64,000 nucleotides of DNA from Sphingopyxis granuli NBRC 100800 (GTDB taxonomy: Bacteria > Pseudomonadota > Alphaproteobacteria > Sphingomonadales > Sphingomonadaceae): positions 1 to 64,000 of the forward strand of contig NZ_BCUA01000003.1 of NCBI RefSeq assembly GCF_001591045.1. The letters are read 5' to 3'. Positions 24,190-35,200 of this stretch are shown one piece after another. A program made the position numbers and the translations under genes. The notes beneath the pieces are model-generated. The model saw nothing but the letters and a program-made list of their open reading frames with translations, searched no databases and was not told the DNA's origin. Each line of letters begins with the position of its first letter. Positions within the stretch are counted from its first letter, which is position 1.

Positions 24190-25044
24190 ATGGACAGCGA
24201 ATCGGGATTGCGGCGCGGAGTTGAGAGCCGCCTCGAATTCATCGAATTCAGGCTCTTCTGGGAGGGCCACGTCAACCGCAGTGACCTGATCGATGTTTTC
24301 GGCGTTTCGATCAATCAGGCATCGACGGATCTGAACAGATACCTCGGCCTAGCTGAAGCGAACATGGTCTACGACAAGAGCGCCAGGACTTACGTTCGTA
24401 GCTCGTCGTTCAACCCCGTATTCCACCAGCCCGACGCAGCCCAATATCTCTCCCAGCTCAGATCGCTCTCGGATGGAATCATTGCCGCCGACGACAGCTG
24501 GATCGGAGGCTTGCCGAGTTTCGCCTGTGCCCCGACTCCCGCCCGGGGCGTTTCGCCCAAAACTTTGAGGGCCATTGTAACGGCGATCAAGCGGCACGAG
24601 GCGATCGAGGTCTTCTACCAATCAATGTCATCCCCTGAGCCTGCTTGGCGTTGGATCGAACCTCATGCCTTGGTGTTTGACGGGTTCAGATGGCATGCTC
24701 GCGCACATTGCCCACGCAGCAGCGCTTTCAAGGACTTTGTTCTCTCGCGCATTACCGACACGCGCTCATCGCAGCCGGCAGATGCTAGGCCTTCTGGCGA
24801 TAGCGAATGGGAAGAGCTGGTTGAGCTGCAAATCGCGCCTCATCCCGAGTTGAGTGCTGGTCAGCGCAAGGCGATCGAGCTCGACTATGGAATGGAAAGG
24901 GGCGTGACGACCATCCCGGTGCGGCGGGCACTCCTTTACTATGCCCTGAAGCGTTTGGGCCTCGACACCGACCCAGCTGCCAGGCCACCACAGGATCAGC
25001 AGATCGTCCTGCTAAATCGGGAGGCGATCCATGCAAATCATTGA
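24190..25044 (+). CDS. WYL-domain transcriptional regulator (BrxR/CapW-like)
   Basis: This 284-residue protein has an N-terminal winged helix (FEGHVNR-like segment: FWEGHVNRSDLIDVFGVSIN). A central WYL domain follows (AIEVFYQSMSSPEPAWRWIEPHALVFDGFRWHARAHC), then a C-terminal dimerisation part. These proteins repress phage-defence operons and are thought to release DNA on sensing a nucleic-acid or nucleotide ligand. ATG 24190 follows GGGGGAT. The gene heads the long defence operon, overlaps the next gene by 14 bases, and has a palindrome just upstream, so it is probably the operon's autoregulator. Confidence 0.85.
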   Translation: MDSESGLRRGVESRLEFIEFRLFWEGHVNRSDLIDVFGVSINQASTDLNRYLGLAEANMVYDKSARTYVRSSSFNPVFHQPDAAQYLSQLRSLSDGIIAADDSWIGGLPSFACAPTPARGVSPKTLRAIVTAIKRHEAIEVFYQSMSSPEPAWRWIEPHALVFDGFRWHARAHCPRSSAFKDFVLSRITDTRSSQPADARPSGDSEWEELVELQIAPHPELSAGQRKAIELDYGMERGVTTIPVRRALLYYALKRLGLDTDPAARPPQDQQIVLLNREAIHANH

Positions 25045-28000
25045 TAACAATTCCCATCTTTGGGGTGACGATCTCAAACGGGCCCTAACCAAGGGCTCGC
25101 GGGTGAAGATCGCCGCCTCCTGTTTCTCGATCTATGCCTTCGAGGCGCTCAAGTCCGAGCTCTCCAGGATTGACAGTCTAAAGTTCATTTTTACCGCGCC
25201 TACGTTCACTCCGAACGGTGCAACCGATCGGCTCACCAAGGAGCGACGGGAGTTCTTCATCCCGAAAGCTCAGCGAGAGAGCGGGCTTTATGGAACCGAA
25301 TTTGAGATACAACTTCGTAACAAGCTGACGCAGCGTGCCGTTGCACGCGAATGCGCCGAGTGGATCCGCAAGAAGGCAAAGTTCCGGTCCAACGGGACAA
25401 AGGCGCCGATGCAGCAATTCATGCATGTGGGTGGCGCGGCTGATGCAGTGGCCTACATGCCCATCAGCGGATTCACAGCGGTCGACTTGGGTTACCAGAA
25501 GGGTGACGCAGTCTCGAATTTCGTAACGCGATTCGATGACCCGAGCCACGCGCAGATGTACCTGCAGCTGTTCGATCAGATCTGGTCGGACCCGGAGAAA
25601 TTGCAGGACGTCACGGCCGCCATCTGTGACCATATCGAGTCCGTGTATCAAGAGAATGCGCCGGAGCGCATCTACTTCATGATGCTCTACAATATCTTCC
25701 GGGATTTCCTCGAGGAGGTCGATGAAGATGTCCTTCCGAACGACCTGACCGGCTACCGGGATAGCGTGGTCTGGAACAAGCTGTTCAATTATCAGAAGGA
25801 TGCGGCGACCGGCATCATCAACAAGCTGGAGACCTACAACGGCTGCATTCTGGCCGACTCTGTGGGGCTCGGCAAAACCTTCACCGCGCTGGCAGTGATC
25901 AAATATTATGAGCTCCGGAACCGGTCAGTCCTGGTACTTTGCCCCAAGAAGCTCGCGGACAACTGGCGCAACTACAACACCAACCTGACCACCAACATCT
26001 TCGCCAGGGACCGGTTCAACTACGATGTCCTGTGCCACACCGATCTGTCCCGCACCTCCGGGGAATCCTTCGGCATCCCGTTGAACCGTGTAAACTGGGG
26101 CAATTACGACTTGGTCGTCATCGACGAATCCCACAACTTCCGGAACAATGACGTCTTCAAGGATCGGGAGACGCGCTACCAGAAGCTGATGAACAAGGTC
26201 ATCCGCGCGGGCGTGAAGACCAAGGTCCTGATGCTCTCGGCAACGCCGGTGAACAACCGCTTCACCGATCTGCGCAACCAGCTCGCACTGGCCTACGAGG
26301 GGCAGTCCGAGGGGCTCAGCAAGAACCTCAAGACCGACACCAGCATTGAAGAGATCTTCCGACGGGCTCAGAAGGCCTTCAACGAATGGACATCGCTGCC
26401 TCCCGAGGAGCGGACGGCGGCGTCAATCCTCAAGACCTTGGATTTTGACTTCTTCGAACTGCTCGACTCCGTGACCATTGCCCGGTCCCGCAAGCACATC
26501 GAGACGTTCTACGACACGAAGGATATCGGCAAATTTCCGCAGCGTCGGAAGCCGCTGTCTTTCCATTGCCCGATTACGCAGCGCCCCAATGTGATGGGGC
26601 TGAACGATATCTTCACGCAGCTGTCGGTGCTCAAGCTCGCGGTCTATGCGCCCATCAGCTACATCCTTCCCAGCCGTCTGCGGAAGTACGAAGAAATCTA
26701 CGACACGCAGGTCGAGGGCGGCCGCGGAAAACTGCGTCAGGCAGACCGGGAGCGCAGTCTCCAGGCGCTCATGACCACCAATCTTCTGAAGCGGCTCGAG
26801 AGTTCGGTCGCGGCATTCCGGCTGACGCTTCGGTCACTCGGCAGCAATATTTCCCGCACGCTGAACGCAATCGAAGAGTTTGAGCGAACTGGACGCGCTG
26901 GCAGCGTCAGCGACCATCTCGCGGAGATGAGCGCCTTTGATCCCGAAGACGATGATCTGGCCGGCCTCGATGAGTTCACCGTCGGCAAGAAGGTCCAGAT
27001 CAGCCTTGGCGATATGGATTTGCCGTCGTGGAAGCATGACCTTGCTGCCGACCTTGTCCTGATCGACGACCTGATCGCGTCGATGGACAAGGTGACACCG
27101 GGGGATGATACGAAGCTCCAGCACCTACTTTCGCTTATCGGTCAGAAGATCGAAGCACCGCTGAATGCTGGCAACCGCAAAGTCCTGATCTTCACGGCCT
27201 TCGCCGATACCGCCAATTATCTCTACGACAATCTCGCGCCCTTCTCGCAGCAGCTGGGCCTGCACGTCGGCAAGGTCACCGGATCAGATGCACCGAAGAG
27301 CACCCTGAAAAAATCCTACGACTTCCAAGGTGTGCTGACGCTGTTTTCCCCCCGTTCAAAGTACAAGGCCATTGTTCTGCCTAATGAGCCGGGCGAGCTG
27401 GACATCCTGATCGGCACCGACTGCATCTCGGAAGGCCAGAACCTTCAAGACTGCGACTTCTTGGTGAATTACGACATCCATTGGAACCCGGTACGCATCA
27501 TCCAGCGCTTCGGCCGTATCGACCGCATCGGCTCACCCAACAGCCAGATCCAGCTGGTCAACTATTGGCCGGACATCACGCTCGACGAGTACATCAACCT
27601 CAAAGAGCGCGTCGAAAACCGGATGGTGATCGCGGACGTCACGGCGACGGGCGACGACAATGTGCTGACCGCCAAGTCGAGCGACATTGCCTACCGCAAG
27701 GAACAGCTGAAACGGATGCAGGAAGAAGTCATCGAACTTGAGGACGTGAAGGCCGGCATTTCCATCACCGACCTCGGCCTGAATGACTTCCGCATGGACC
27801 TGCTCAACTACGTAAAGGAGCATGGTGACCTCGAGAGCGTGCCCTTCGGCATGCACGCCATCGTCCCTGCACAACCAGAGCTTGGATTGCATTCGGGCGT
27901 CATCTTCGCCTTGAAAAACATCCATGACAGCGTGAATGTGAACCAGCAGAACCGGCTCCACCCGTTCTACCTGGTCTATATCGGTGACGATGGCGAGATC

Positions 28001-28300
28001 GTCGCCGACCATACCGAGGTCAAACGGCTGCTCGATCTGATCCGCACCAGTTGTAAGGGGCAGGTAGAGCCGATCCGGGAGGTTTGCCGGGTCTTCAATG
28101 AGCGGACCGATGACGGGCGCCAGATGGGTCTCTATTCCGACCTGCTCTCCAGCGCGATCCGGTCCATGATCGAGGTGAAGGAAGAAAAGGACATCGACAG
28201 CCTGTTCAGCGGCGGGCGTACCACCGCGCTGACCCACACCATCAAGGGGCTGGACGACTTCGAGCTGATCGCGTTCCTGGTCATCGAGGGGGGATCATGA
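25031..28300 (+). CDS. SNF2-family helicase with PLD-like N-terminal domain
   Basis: This 1,089-residue protein has an N-terminal region of about 200 residues (VKIAASCFSIYAFEAL..LKFIFTAPTF) that resembles the phospholipase D-like domain fused to some SNF2 helicases. No intact HKD motif is obvious. The helicase core has Walker A SVGLGKT at 277-283, DESH at 365-368, LSATPVNN as motif III, and a C-terminal lobe with GTDCISEGQNL and QRFGRIDRIGS. It would translocate on double-stranded DNA using ATP. In this operon it may work with the DUF4391 protein and the Mod/Res pair. The downstream gene starts in a four-base overlap. Confidence 0.88.
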   Translation: MQIIDNNSHLWGDDLKRALTKGSRVKIAASCFSIYAFEALKSELSRIDSLKFIFTAPTFTPNGATDRLTKERREFFIPKAQRESGLYGTEFEIQLRNKLTQRAVARECAEWIRKKAKFRSNGTKAPMQQFMHVGGAADAVAYMPISGFTAVDLGYQKGDAVSNFVTRFDDPSHAQMYLQLFDQIWSDPEKLQDVTAAICDHIESVYQENAPERIYFMMLYNIFRDFLEEVDEDVLPNDLTGYRDSVVWNKLFNYQKDAATGIINKLETYNGCILADSVGLGKTFTALAVIKYYELRNRSVLVLCPKKLADNWRNYNTNLTTNIFARDRFNYDVLCHTDLSRTSGESFGIPLNRVNWGNYDLVVIDESHNFRNNDVFKDRETRYQKLMNKVIRAGVKTKVLMLSATPVNNRFTDLRNQLALAYEGQSEGLSKNLKTDTSIEEIFRRAQKAFNEWTSLPPEERTAASILKTLDFDFFELLDSVTIARSRKHIETFYDTKDIGKFPQRRKPLSFHCPITQRPNVMGLNDIFTQLSVLKLAVYAPISYILPSRLRKYEEIYDTQVEGGRGKLRQADRERSLQALMTTNLLKRLESSVAAFRLTLRSLGSNISRTLNAIEEFERTGRAGSVSDHLAEMSAFDPEDDDLAGLDEFTVGKKVQISLGDMDLPSWKHDLAADLVLIDDLIASMDKVTPGDDTKLQHLLSLIGQKIEAPLNAGNRKVLIFTAFADTANYLYDNLAPFSQQLGLHVGKVTGSDAPKSTLKKSYDFQGVLTLFSPRSKYKAIVLPNEPGELDILIGTDCISEGQNLQDCDFLVNYDIHWNPVRIIQRFGRIDRIGSPNSQIQLVNYWPDITLDEYINLKERVENRMVIADVTATGDDNVLTAKSSDIAYRKEQLKRMQEEVIELEDVKAGISITDLGLNDFRMDLLNYVKEHGDLESVPFGMHAIVPAQPELGLHSGVIFALKNIHDSVNVNQQNRLHPFYLVYIGDDGEIVADHTEVKRLLDLIRTSCKGQVEPIREVCRVFNERTDDGRQMGLYSDLLSSAIRSMIEVKEEKDIDSLFSGGRTTALTHTIKGLDDFELIAFLVIEGGS

Positions 28301-29055
28301 TCCTCTACGAATGGCCTCGCGCTGCCGCTTTCGGACGCGTGATCCCCAAGAACAAGATCTACGAACATGCTGGCGCAAACACTGCGCTTAAGGACCTCTT
28401 TGTGCGCGAGGTTGATCAGATCGTCTGGTCGCACAAGTTGGCACCCGAGACAGTCAACCTGGCGGCAACGAAGTCAGTGGCCGAGGTTCAGGTCTTCCGC
28501 GTCACCGCCCGCACTCCGTCTCTGGACCACGAAGTGCTGCGTGCCATCGACAAGGCTATTCCCTTCCCGCTCATTTTTGAGGTGGTCCATGGTGGCCGCG
28601 TGAGGCTCGCCGCAGCCTACAAGCGGCCGAGCGAGGCCGATAAAACCCGTTGGGTGGTGAGCGACTATTTCCTAGGAGACTGGCTGCCCGAGGACGCACG
28701 CCGCACGCCGCTCCCAGTCGCGCTAAACATGCGCGCACTATACGAGCGCCTGCTCGAACCTTTGGTGACGGAACAAACCAATCGGCTGGTCCCAAGCATG
28801 GCCGAAGCGGTGAACACCGATCGCTCGACCGAAAAACTCGCCTCGATAGAAGAGCGCATAGCGCTCGCAGAGGCGATCAAGGTGCAGCTGCGTGAGGTCG
28901 AACGGATCAAAGCGCGGCTGGCGCGCGAAAAGCAATTCAACAAGCGTGTGGCGATCAATGCCGAGCTGCGCGCGGCCAAACAGGAATTTGAGCGGCTGAC
29001 GGCGGGGACCGCAGACGCTGCTGTAGCGAACTATCAAGAGGAAGATCATGGATAA
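28297..29055 (+). CDS. DUF4391 domain protein
   Basis: This 252-residue protein contains VQVFRVTARTPSLDHEVLRAIDKAIPFPLIFEV, the core of DUF4391. A WLPEDARRTPLPVALNMRALYERLLEPLV segment and an Arg/Glu-rich coiled coil over the last 80 residues follow. DUF4391 genes recur between SNF2-type helicases and type III-like methyltransferases in defence loci; the biochemical role is unknown. It may bridge the helicase and the methyltransferase. It overlaps the helicase stop (ATGA) and its own end overlaps the mod start by 8 bases. Confidence 0.83.
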   Translation: MILYEWPRAAAFGRVIPKNKIYEHAGANTALKDLFVREVDQIVWSHKLAPETVNLAATKSVAEVQVFRVTARTPSLDHEVLRAIDKAIPFPLIFEVVHGGRVRLAAAYKRPSEADKTRWVVSDYFLGDWLPEDARRTPLPVALNMRALYERLLEPLVTEQTNRLVPSMAEAVNTDRSTEKLASIEERIALAEAIKVQLREVERIKARLAREKQFNKRVAINAELRAAKQEFERLTAGTADAAVANYQEEDHG

Positions 29056-31057
29056 GCTGAAGATGCATAGCCCCGACCTGAGCCAGGACAACATCGCGAA
29101 GATCCGAGACCTGTTTCCCGGCTGCGTGACCGAGGCGCGCGACGAGTCGACGGGTGCGGTGCGTCTGGCTGTGGACTTCGATCAACTCCGTCAGGAGTTG
29201 AGCGACAACATCGTGGACGGGCCCCAGGAGCGATATCGGTTGGATTGGCCGGGGAAGCGGGAGGCGCTGGCACTTGCGAACGCGCCGATCGCCAAGACAT
29301 TGCGGCCCGTTATCGCCGAAAGTGAAAATTTCGACGCCACGCAAAACCTATTCATTGAAGGCGACAATCTCGAAGTTCTGAAACTTCTACAAACAACCTA
29401 CCTGGGAAAAATAAAGCTAATCTACATCGACCCGCCATACAACACGGGTAGCGACCTTATTTATGAAGACGATTTCTCAAAATGCGGCAGTGAATTTTTG
29501 ATAAAGTCCAATCAGTCTGACGCCTATGGCAACAAGCTCGTCGCAAATTCTGAGTCCAATGGGCGATTTCATTCTGATTGGCTGTCCATGATGTATGCGC
29601 GCCTCAAAATTGCGCGCAATCTTCTGAGAGACGATGGTGCCATATTCATTTCAATAGCCAATGACGAATTCCACAATCTGAGAAAAATATGTGACGAGGT
29701 TTTTGGGGAAAATAACTTTGTCGAGTGTATAACTTGGAACAAACGGATCCCCAAGAATGATAAGGGCGTAGGCAACATTCACGATTTTATCTTGGTTTAC
29801 GTTAAGAATGATGACGTTCGTCACGAATTTTACATGAGAAAAGATGGCTTAGAAGAGATAGACGATCTCCTCGCGTCACTCCGAAGAAGGCAGGTTCCCA
29901 TCCCTGACGCTGAGAAGGAGGTAAAGAAACTGTATAGAAAGCAGGGATATGATAGGGGAATCACGCTTTATAATTCTCTAGACAAAGACTATCGCCTCTG
30001 GGGTAAAATAAATATGAGCTGGCCGAACGCTAATACGTTCGGACCCCGCTATGAGGTATTGCACCCTATTACCAGGGAGGCTGTAAAAATTCCGGATCGT
30101 GGCTGGCGATGGAAGGAAGATACATTCAACGCCGCTGCTCAGAGGGTAAACGGGCAATACGTGTCTGTCGAGGAGCTGCACGACGGATCGGTGCGCTGCG
30201 GAAAAATTTGGTTTTCTAAAGATAGCAATCAACAGCCAAGTTCAATTACCTATCTCGATGAGGTGAATCAGTTCCTTCTGCGATCGATTTTGTCGTTCAA
30301 AAGCGATGGTGGGATGGAGGTCGAGGGCCTATTCGGCGGGAAGAGCTATTTCTCTTACCCCAAGCCAACCAGCCTTATGCGAACCTTGCTTTCTTCAAAG
30401 ACTGTTGAGGATGAGGATATTATCTTAGATTTCTTCGCCGGTTCATGCAGTACTGCTCATGCAGTTATGCAGATGTCTTCAGAGGACAAAATTCGTCGGC
30501 GTTTTATTATGGTTCAAATTCCGGAAGAAATTGATGCAAGCACTGAGGCTGCAAAGGCTGGTTTCAAATCGATCGCAGATATCGGTAAGGAGAGAATCCG
30601 TTTGAGTGCTAAAAAGGTTAGAAGCGAGTTCCCGCAAGCAGGCGATTTGGATTTCGGATTTCGCGTCCTTAAGCTGGATTCTTCGAACATGAAGGACGTC
30701 TATTACCGTCCCGACAAGCTGGAGCAGTCAGACCTGCTTGATATGGTCGACAATGTGAAGGATGACCGGACGTCCGAAGACCTTCTGTTTCAGGTTCTGG
30801 TCGACTGGGGCGTTGACCTGACGCTGCCGATCCGCCGCGAAACTGTACAAAACAAGACGGTATTCTTCGTCGATGACAATGTCCTTGCCGCCTGTTTTGA
30901 TCGTGGTGTGACTGAGGAACTGGTGAAGGAACTGGCAAAGCGCGAACCTTTACGCGTCGTCTTCCGCGACAACGGCTTTGTCTCGGATGCTGTGAAGATC
31001 AACGTCGAGCAGATCTTCCGCCAGCTTTCGCCGTCTACCGACGTCAAAGTGATCTGA
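29048..31057 (+). CDS. Type III-like site-specific DNA adenine methyltransferase (Mod)
   Basis: This 669-residue beta-class N6-adenine methyltransferase has catalytic motif IV DPPY at residues 128-131 and the S-adenosylmethionine motif DFFAGS at 461-466, in that order. A target-recognition region lies between them. It should modify host DNA at one strand of an asymmetric site and supply specificity to Res downstream. The middle of the gene (about 29,330-30,660) is clearly richer in A and T and uses different codons from both ends, which suggests that the catalytic and recognition core was replaced by recombination. It is separated from res by 10 bases. Confidence 0.88.
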   Translation: MDKLKMHSPDLSQDNIAKIRDLFPGCVTEARDESTGAVRLAVDFDQLRQELSDNIVDGPQERYRLDWPGKREALALANAPIAKTLRPVIAESENFDATQNLFIEGDNLEVLKLLQTTYLGKIKLIYIDPPYNTGSDLIYEDDFSKCGSEFLIKSNQSDAYGNKLVANSESNGRFHSDWLSMMYARLKIARNLLRDDGAIFISIANDEFHNLRKICDEVFGENNFVECITWNKRIPKNDKGVGNIHDFILVYVKNDDVRHEFYMRKDGLEEIDDLLASLRRRQVPIPDAEKEVKKLYRKQGYDRGITLYNSLDKDYRLWGKINMSWPNANTFGPRYEVLHPITREAVKIPDRGWRWKEDTFNAAAQRVNGQYVSVEELHDGSVRCGKIWFSKDSNQQPSSITYLDEVNQFLLRSILSFKSDGGMEVEGLFGGKSYFSYPKPTSLMRTLLSSKTVEDEDIILDFFAGSCSTAHAVMQMSSEDKIRRRFIMVQIPEEIDASTEAAKAGFKSIADIGKERIRLSAKKVRSEFPQAGDLDFGFRVLKLDSSNMKDVYYRPDKLEQSDLLDMVDNVKDDRTSEDLLFQVLVDWGVDLTLPIRRETVQNKTVFFVDDNVLAACFDRGVTEELVKELAKREPLRVVFRDNGFVSDAVKINVEQIFRQLSPSTDVKVI

Positions 31058-31067
31058 GGCTGCACCC

Positions 31068-34000
31068 ATGAAGCTGAAGTTCAAGGTCCAGCCCTATCAG
31101 ACCAATGCAGTTGAAGCGGTGGTCGATTGTTTCGCTGGTCAACCGAAGGTCGATGGTCTGACCTACCGCATCGACCCTGGCCAGAAGGCACAGGCAGCCG
31201 CTTTCGAGGAAGGGTTCAAGAACGCCGATTTCGCGCTGAGCGAGGCCCAGATTCTCGAGAACATCCAGGCGGTCCAACGCCGCCAGAACCTCCCTGTCGC
31301 GCAGCGGCTGGACGAGTTCATGGTGCTCGATCGAAACAATCAGCGCGTTGCCGCGCCGGCAGCCTATCGCCGCGACGCGCTGGCCGCGACCCGCATTCAC
31401 CTCGACGTCGAGATGGAAACTGGCACCGGCAAGACCTATTGCTACATCAAGACCATTTTCGAGATAAACAAGCGGTACGGCTGGTCGAAGTTCATCATCA
31501 TGGTGCCGTCGATCGCCATCCGCGAAGGCGTTTACAAGTCCCTGCAGATTACCGCCGATCACTTCACGGAAAGCTACGGCAAGAAGGCGCGGTTCTTCAT
31601 CTATAACTCCAAGCGCCTGCACGAGCTGGAAAGTTTTTCCTCCGATGCCGGTATCAACATCATGGTGATCAACATCCAGGCGTTCGCCGCGCGCGGGGCT
31701 GACAACCGGCGCATCTATGAAGAGCTGGACGACTTCCAGTCACGCAAACCCATCGACGTCATCGCGTCCAACCGGCCTATCCTGATCCTGGACGAACCAC
31801 AGAAGATGGAAGGTGCGGCAACCATGGAGGCGTTGCCGAACTTCAAGCCACTGATGGTCCTGCGCTACTCCGCAACGCACAAGACCCAGCATTGCCGCAT
31901 TCACCGGCTAGATGCACTGGACGCTTACAACCAGAAGCTGGTGAAGAAGATCGCCGTGCGCGGCATCCAGACCCGAGGCCTCGCAGGCACAAATGCGTAC
32001 CTCTATCTCGAAGGCATCGACATCTCGAAAAAGGCCCCGGTTGCCCGGATCGAGCTCGAGGTGAAGCTGAAGTCTGGTGAAATCAAGCGCCAGATTCGGC
32101 GATTGGAATTCCGCGACGACCTGTTCGTCGAGTCAGGCGATCTGGATCAGTATCGCGGCTTCACGATCAGTCAGATCGATTACAACACCGACACGGTCGA
32201 GTTCACAAACGGCATTGTCCTGAATGCAGGCGAAGCCAACGGTGATGTGTCTGAGCGTGATATCCGCCGCATCCAGGTCCGCGAGACGATCAAGGCCCAC
32301 CTCGACAAGGAGAAGCAGCTGTTCGCGCAGGGGATCAAAGTCCTGTCACTTTTCTTCATTGACGAGGTGGTGAAGTACCGGGACTACGACCAAGCCGATG
32401 AGAAGGGCGAATATGCCCGGGTCTTCGAGGAAGAGTACGAGTTGCTGAAGGCTGAGTACCTGTCGGAGCTCGCGATCGATAACAAGGCGTATCGGAAGTA
32501 CCTTGCCGGCATCGACCCAGCCAAGACACACAACGGCTATTTCTCGATCGACAAGAAGACGAACCGCCTGAAGGATCCAGCTGTTGGGGCCCGCTCGGTC
32601 GATTCTGACGACGTGGACGCCTACGACCTGATCCTGAAGGACAAGGAGCGCCTGCTTTCGTTCGCCGAACCCACCCGTTTCATTTTTTCGCACTCAGCGC
32701 TGCGCGAGGGGTGGGACAACCCGAACGTCTTCGTCATGTGCATGCTGAAGCACAGTGACAACACCATTTCGCGCCGTCAGGAGGTCGGTCGAGGACTACG
32801 GCTGAGCGTTGACCAGCATGGCGACCGTATGGATCACCCAGCGGTGGTGCACGATATCAACGTGCTGACCGTGGTCGCGAGCGAGAGCTACAAGGACTTC
32901 GTGACAGGCCTTCAGAGGGAAATTGCCGAGACCCTCTCATCGCGTCCGCGTGAGGCAACCGAAGCTTACTTCACGGGCAAGACGATCACCACCGAGCAAG
33001 GTCCGGTTGAGGTGACCGGCTCGATGGCGAAGCAAATCTATCGGTATCTGGTGAAGAACGACTACACCGACGATGCGGATCAGATTGCAGGCACTTACCA
33101 TGAAGCAAAGGCTGCCGGTGCAATGGCGGAACTGCCCGACGAGCTAAAACCCTATGCGGATCAGGTGTTCCAGCTGATCGACAGCGTGTTCAGCGACGCG
33201 CAGTTGCCCAAGGTGGGTGATGGCCGTAAGCCCAAGACCAATCCGCTCAATGCGAACTTCGATAAGAAGGAATTCCAGGAACTGTGGGCGCGGATCAATC
33301 GCAAGGCGGTGTACCGTGTCGAGTTCGATTCTGCGGAACTGGTCAGGAAGTGCGTCAGTGCACTGAACAGCCAGCTGCGCGTTACGCCGCTGCAATACAC
33401 GATTCAGGAAGGCAAACAGAACGACGACCTGACCGACGACAAGCTTCGCACCGGCGATGGCTTCACGGTTACGGCCACGACTACCGAACAGGGAGGTTCC
33501 ATCCACTCGTTTGTGAAATATGACCTTGTCGGAAAGGTCGCCGAAAGCACACAGCTGACGCGAGATACGGCTGCAACCATCCTTGGCCAGACCGAGCCTG
33601 CGGTATTCGGGCAGTTCAAAATGAACCCTGAACACTTCATTTCCGAGGCGTCGCGGATCATCGCCGAGCAGAAGGCTGCCATGGTCATCGAGCGCTTGGC
33701 CTACGACGAAGTCGATGAGCGTTACGACGTCGACATATTCACTGCCAACCAGACCGGCCAGGACTTCTCACGCGCCTCGGCGAAGCTCAAAAACCATGTC
33801 TATGACTACGCAATCACGGACTCGGATGTCGAAAGAGAATTCGTCAAAGAGCTGGACACGAGCACCGAGGTCGTCGTGTACGCCAAACTGCCACGGGGTT
33901 TCCTAATCCCGACCCCGGTCGGAGACTATAACCCGGACTGGGCGATTTCGTTCAAGGCTGGCAGCGTGCGGCACATCTATTTCGTGGCTGAAACGAAGGG

Positions 34001-34184
34001 GACGATGTCCTCGATGAAACTGCGCGAGATCGAGAAAACAAAAATTGAGTGCGCCCGGAAATTCTTCGATGAAATCAATGGGCAGATCACCGAGGATCGT
34101 GTCAGATATGACGTCGTTACGGACTATGGAAAGCTGATGGAGGTGGTCGGTCAAGGTGCTTCTGTGACGGACGATCGCGCATAA
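31068..34184 (+). CDS. Type III-like restriction subunit (Res helicase-nuclease)
   Basis: This 1,038-residue protein has an SF2 helicase core with Walker A METGTGKT at residues 116-123 and DEPQ at 242-245, the variant Walker B typical of type III Res subunits. A HQ-free [12 protein letters not shown] motif VI segment follows. The C-terminal PD-(D/E)XK nuclease site shows NPDW with Asp957, then Glu975 and Lys977 in ETKG. It would cut DNA after ATP-driven communication between two unmodified sites, together with Mod. Its stop overlaps the next start as TAATG. All catalytic residues appear intact. Confidence 0.9.
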   Translation: MKLKFKVQPYQTNAVEAVVDCFAGQPKVDGLTYRIDPGQKAQAAAFEEGFKNADFALSEAQILENIQAVQRRQNLPVAQRLDEFMVLDRNNQRVAAPAAYRRDALAATRIHLDVEMETGTGKTYCYIKTIFEINKRYGWSKFIIMVPSIAIREGVYKSLQITADHFTESYGKKARFFIYNSKRLHELESFSSDAGINIMVINIQAFAARGADNRRIYEELDDFQSRKPIDVIASNRPILILDEPQKMEGAATMEALPNFKPLMVLRYSATHKTQHCRIHRLDALDAYNQKLVKKIAVRGIQTRGLAGTNAYLYLEGIDISKKAPVARIELEVKLKSGEIKRQIRRLEFRDDLFVESGDLDQYRGFTISQIDYNTDTVEFTNGIVLNAGEANGDVSERDIRRIQVRETIKAHLDKEKQLFAQGIKVLSLFFIDEVVKYRDYDQADEKGEYARVFEEEYELLKAEYLSELAIDNKAYRKYLAGIDPAKTHNGYFSIDKKTNRLKDPAVGARSVDSDDVDAYDLILKDKERLLSFAEPTRFIFSHSALREGWDNPNVFVMCMLKHSDNTISRRQEVGRGLRLSVDQHGDRMDHPAVVHDINVLTVVASESYKDFVTGLQREIAETLSSRPREATEAYFTGKTITTEQGPVEVTGSMAKQIYRYLVKNDYTDDADQIAGTYHEAKAAGAMAELPDELKPYADQVFQLIDSVFSDAQLPKVGDGRKPKTNPLNANFDKKEFQELWARINRKAVYRVEFDSAELVRKCVSALNSQLRVTPLQYTIQEGKQNDDLTDDKLRTGDGFTVTATTTEQGGSIHSFVKYDLVGKVAESTQLTRDTAATILGQTEPAVFGQFKMNPEHFISEASRIIAEQKAAMVIERLAYDEVDERYDVDIFTANQTGQDFSRASAKLKNHVYDYAITDSDVEREFVKELDTSTEVVVYAKLPRGFLIPTPVGDYNPDWAISFKAGSVRHIYFVAETKGTMSSMKLREIEKTKIECARKFFDEINGQITEDRVRYDVVTDYGKLMEVVGQGASVTDDRA

Positions 34185-35128
34185 TGAGACCTCGCTCCAT
34201 CAACATATTTCTGCTCGATGGCGACCCGGACGGTATCCGCGTTGCTCAGATCTCGATGTCGACAATCCAGGCTATCGCGTTTCGAAAACTGCAGATGAAA
34301 CAGGTGCGAGCCACATTCCCCGAACTGGCTCGACCGGGGGTGTACCTGCTGCTGGGCTTCGATGAAGCGCAACCTGATCGGCTGATGGCTTATATCGGGG
34401 AGTCCGAAGGCGTGGCCAATCGGCTGCAGTATCATGCCGGGAACGACAAAGGCTTGGATAGCAAGCCGTTCTGGACTGAGACCATTGTCCTAGTCAGCAA
34501 GGACGAGAACCTCACCAAGTCCCATGCCCGCTATGTCGAAGCCAGGCTGATCGCGGACGCGGGGCTGAACCCACGTTGGACGCTTCTCAATTCCCAGAAA
34601 GCAAGCGAGGTCGGCAAGCTACCGCTGCCGGACCGGGCAGCCATGGAAGAGTTCATCGACCAGACAAAGACGCTGGTTGGTGCTCTCGGCTGTGATCTGT
34701 TCAAGGTCGTCTCGGGCGACTTGACCAATGGTAACAAATTGGAAATCCCGGCGTCGCCATCCGCTTCAAATGTTATTTTCGCGTATCGTGGACAAGGCTT
34801 TGCTGCTCAAATGTCGATCACTGCCAGCAGCGAGTTCGTTGTGAAGAAGGGATCTATTGCCCGGATAAAAACTACGAATACAATTCCCAAGGGGACTGCC
34901 TCCTTACGTTCCGACCTACTCGCTAAGGGCATTCTGGTCGAACAGAACGACGGCCTCCTCTTCACATCAGACTATATTTTTGCATCTGTGTCGGCCGCTG
35001 CTGCCACTGTGACCGGTGCTGCAGCTAACGGCCGAATTCTATGGCGGCTGTCGGATGGTAGGACGTACGCTGAGTGGGAGGAGGCTGAAAATAGCAGTCC
35101 TGCGGGTGATCCCGAACCAAAGTTCTAA
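34184..35128 (+). CDS. GIY-YIG nuclease-like protein with DUF4357 domain
   Basis: This is a 314-residue protein. GVYLLLG and YIGES around residues 47-70 correspond to the two halves of a GIY-YIG motif, in a divergent form, followed by an Arg/Glu pattern (ARYVEARLI) that includes the family's conserved Glu. The C-terminus (SAAAATVTGAAANGRILWRLSDGRTYAEWE) is a DUF4357 domain, often attached to GIY-YIG proteins in restriction loci. It probably acts as an accessory nuclease. It is coupled to res by TAATG; a 72-base gap follows before the giant gene, the largest gap in this operon. Confidence 0.8.
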   Translation: MRPRSINIFLLDGDPDGIRVAQISMSTIQAIAFRKLQMKQVRATFPELARPGVYLLLGFDEAQPDRLMAYIGESEGVANRLQYHAGNDKGLDSKPFWTETIVLVSKDENLTKSHARYVEARLIADAGLNPRWTLLNSQKASEVGKLPLPDRAAMEEFIDQTKTLVGALGCDLFKVVSGDLTNGNKLEIPASPSASNVIFAYRGQGFAAQMSITASSEFVVKKGSIARIKTTNTIPKGTASLRSDLLAKGILVEQNDGLLFTSDYIFASVSAAAATVTGAAANGRILWRLSDGRTYAEWEEAENSSPAGDPEPKF

Positions 35129-35200
35129 GTTGCCAAAGTGTGGCATGTGACCGAGGGAAGCGCGACCGGTTTTGACGCACTCGGAACTAACGGAGCCGAG

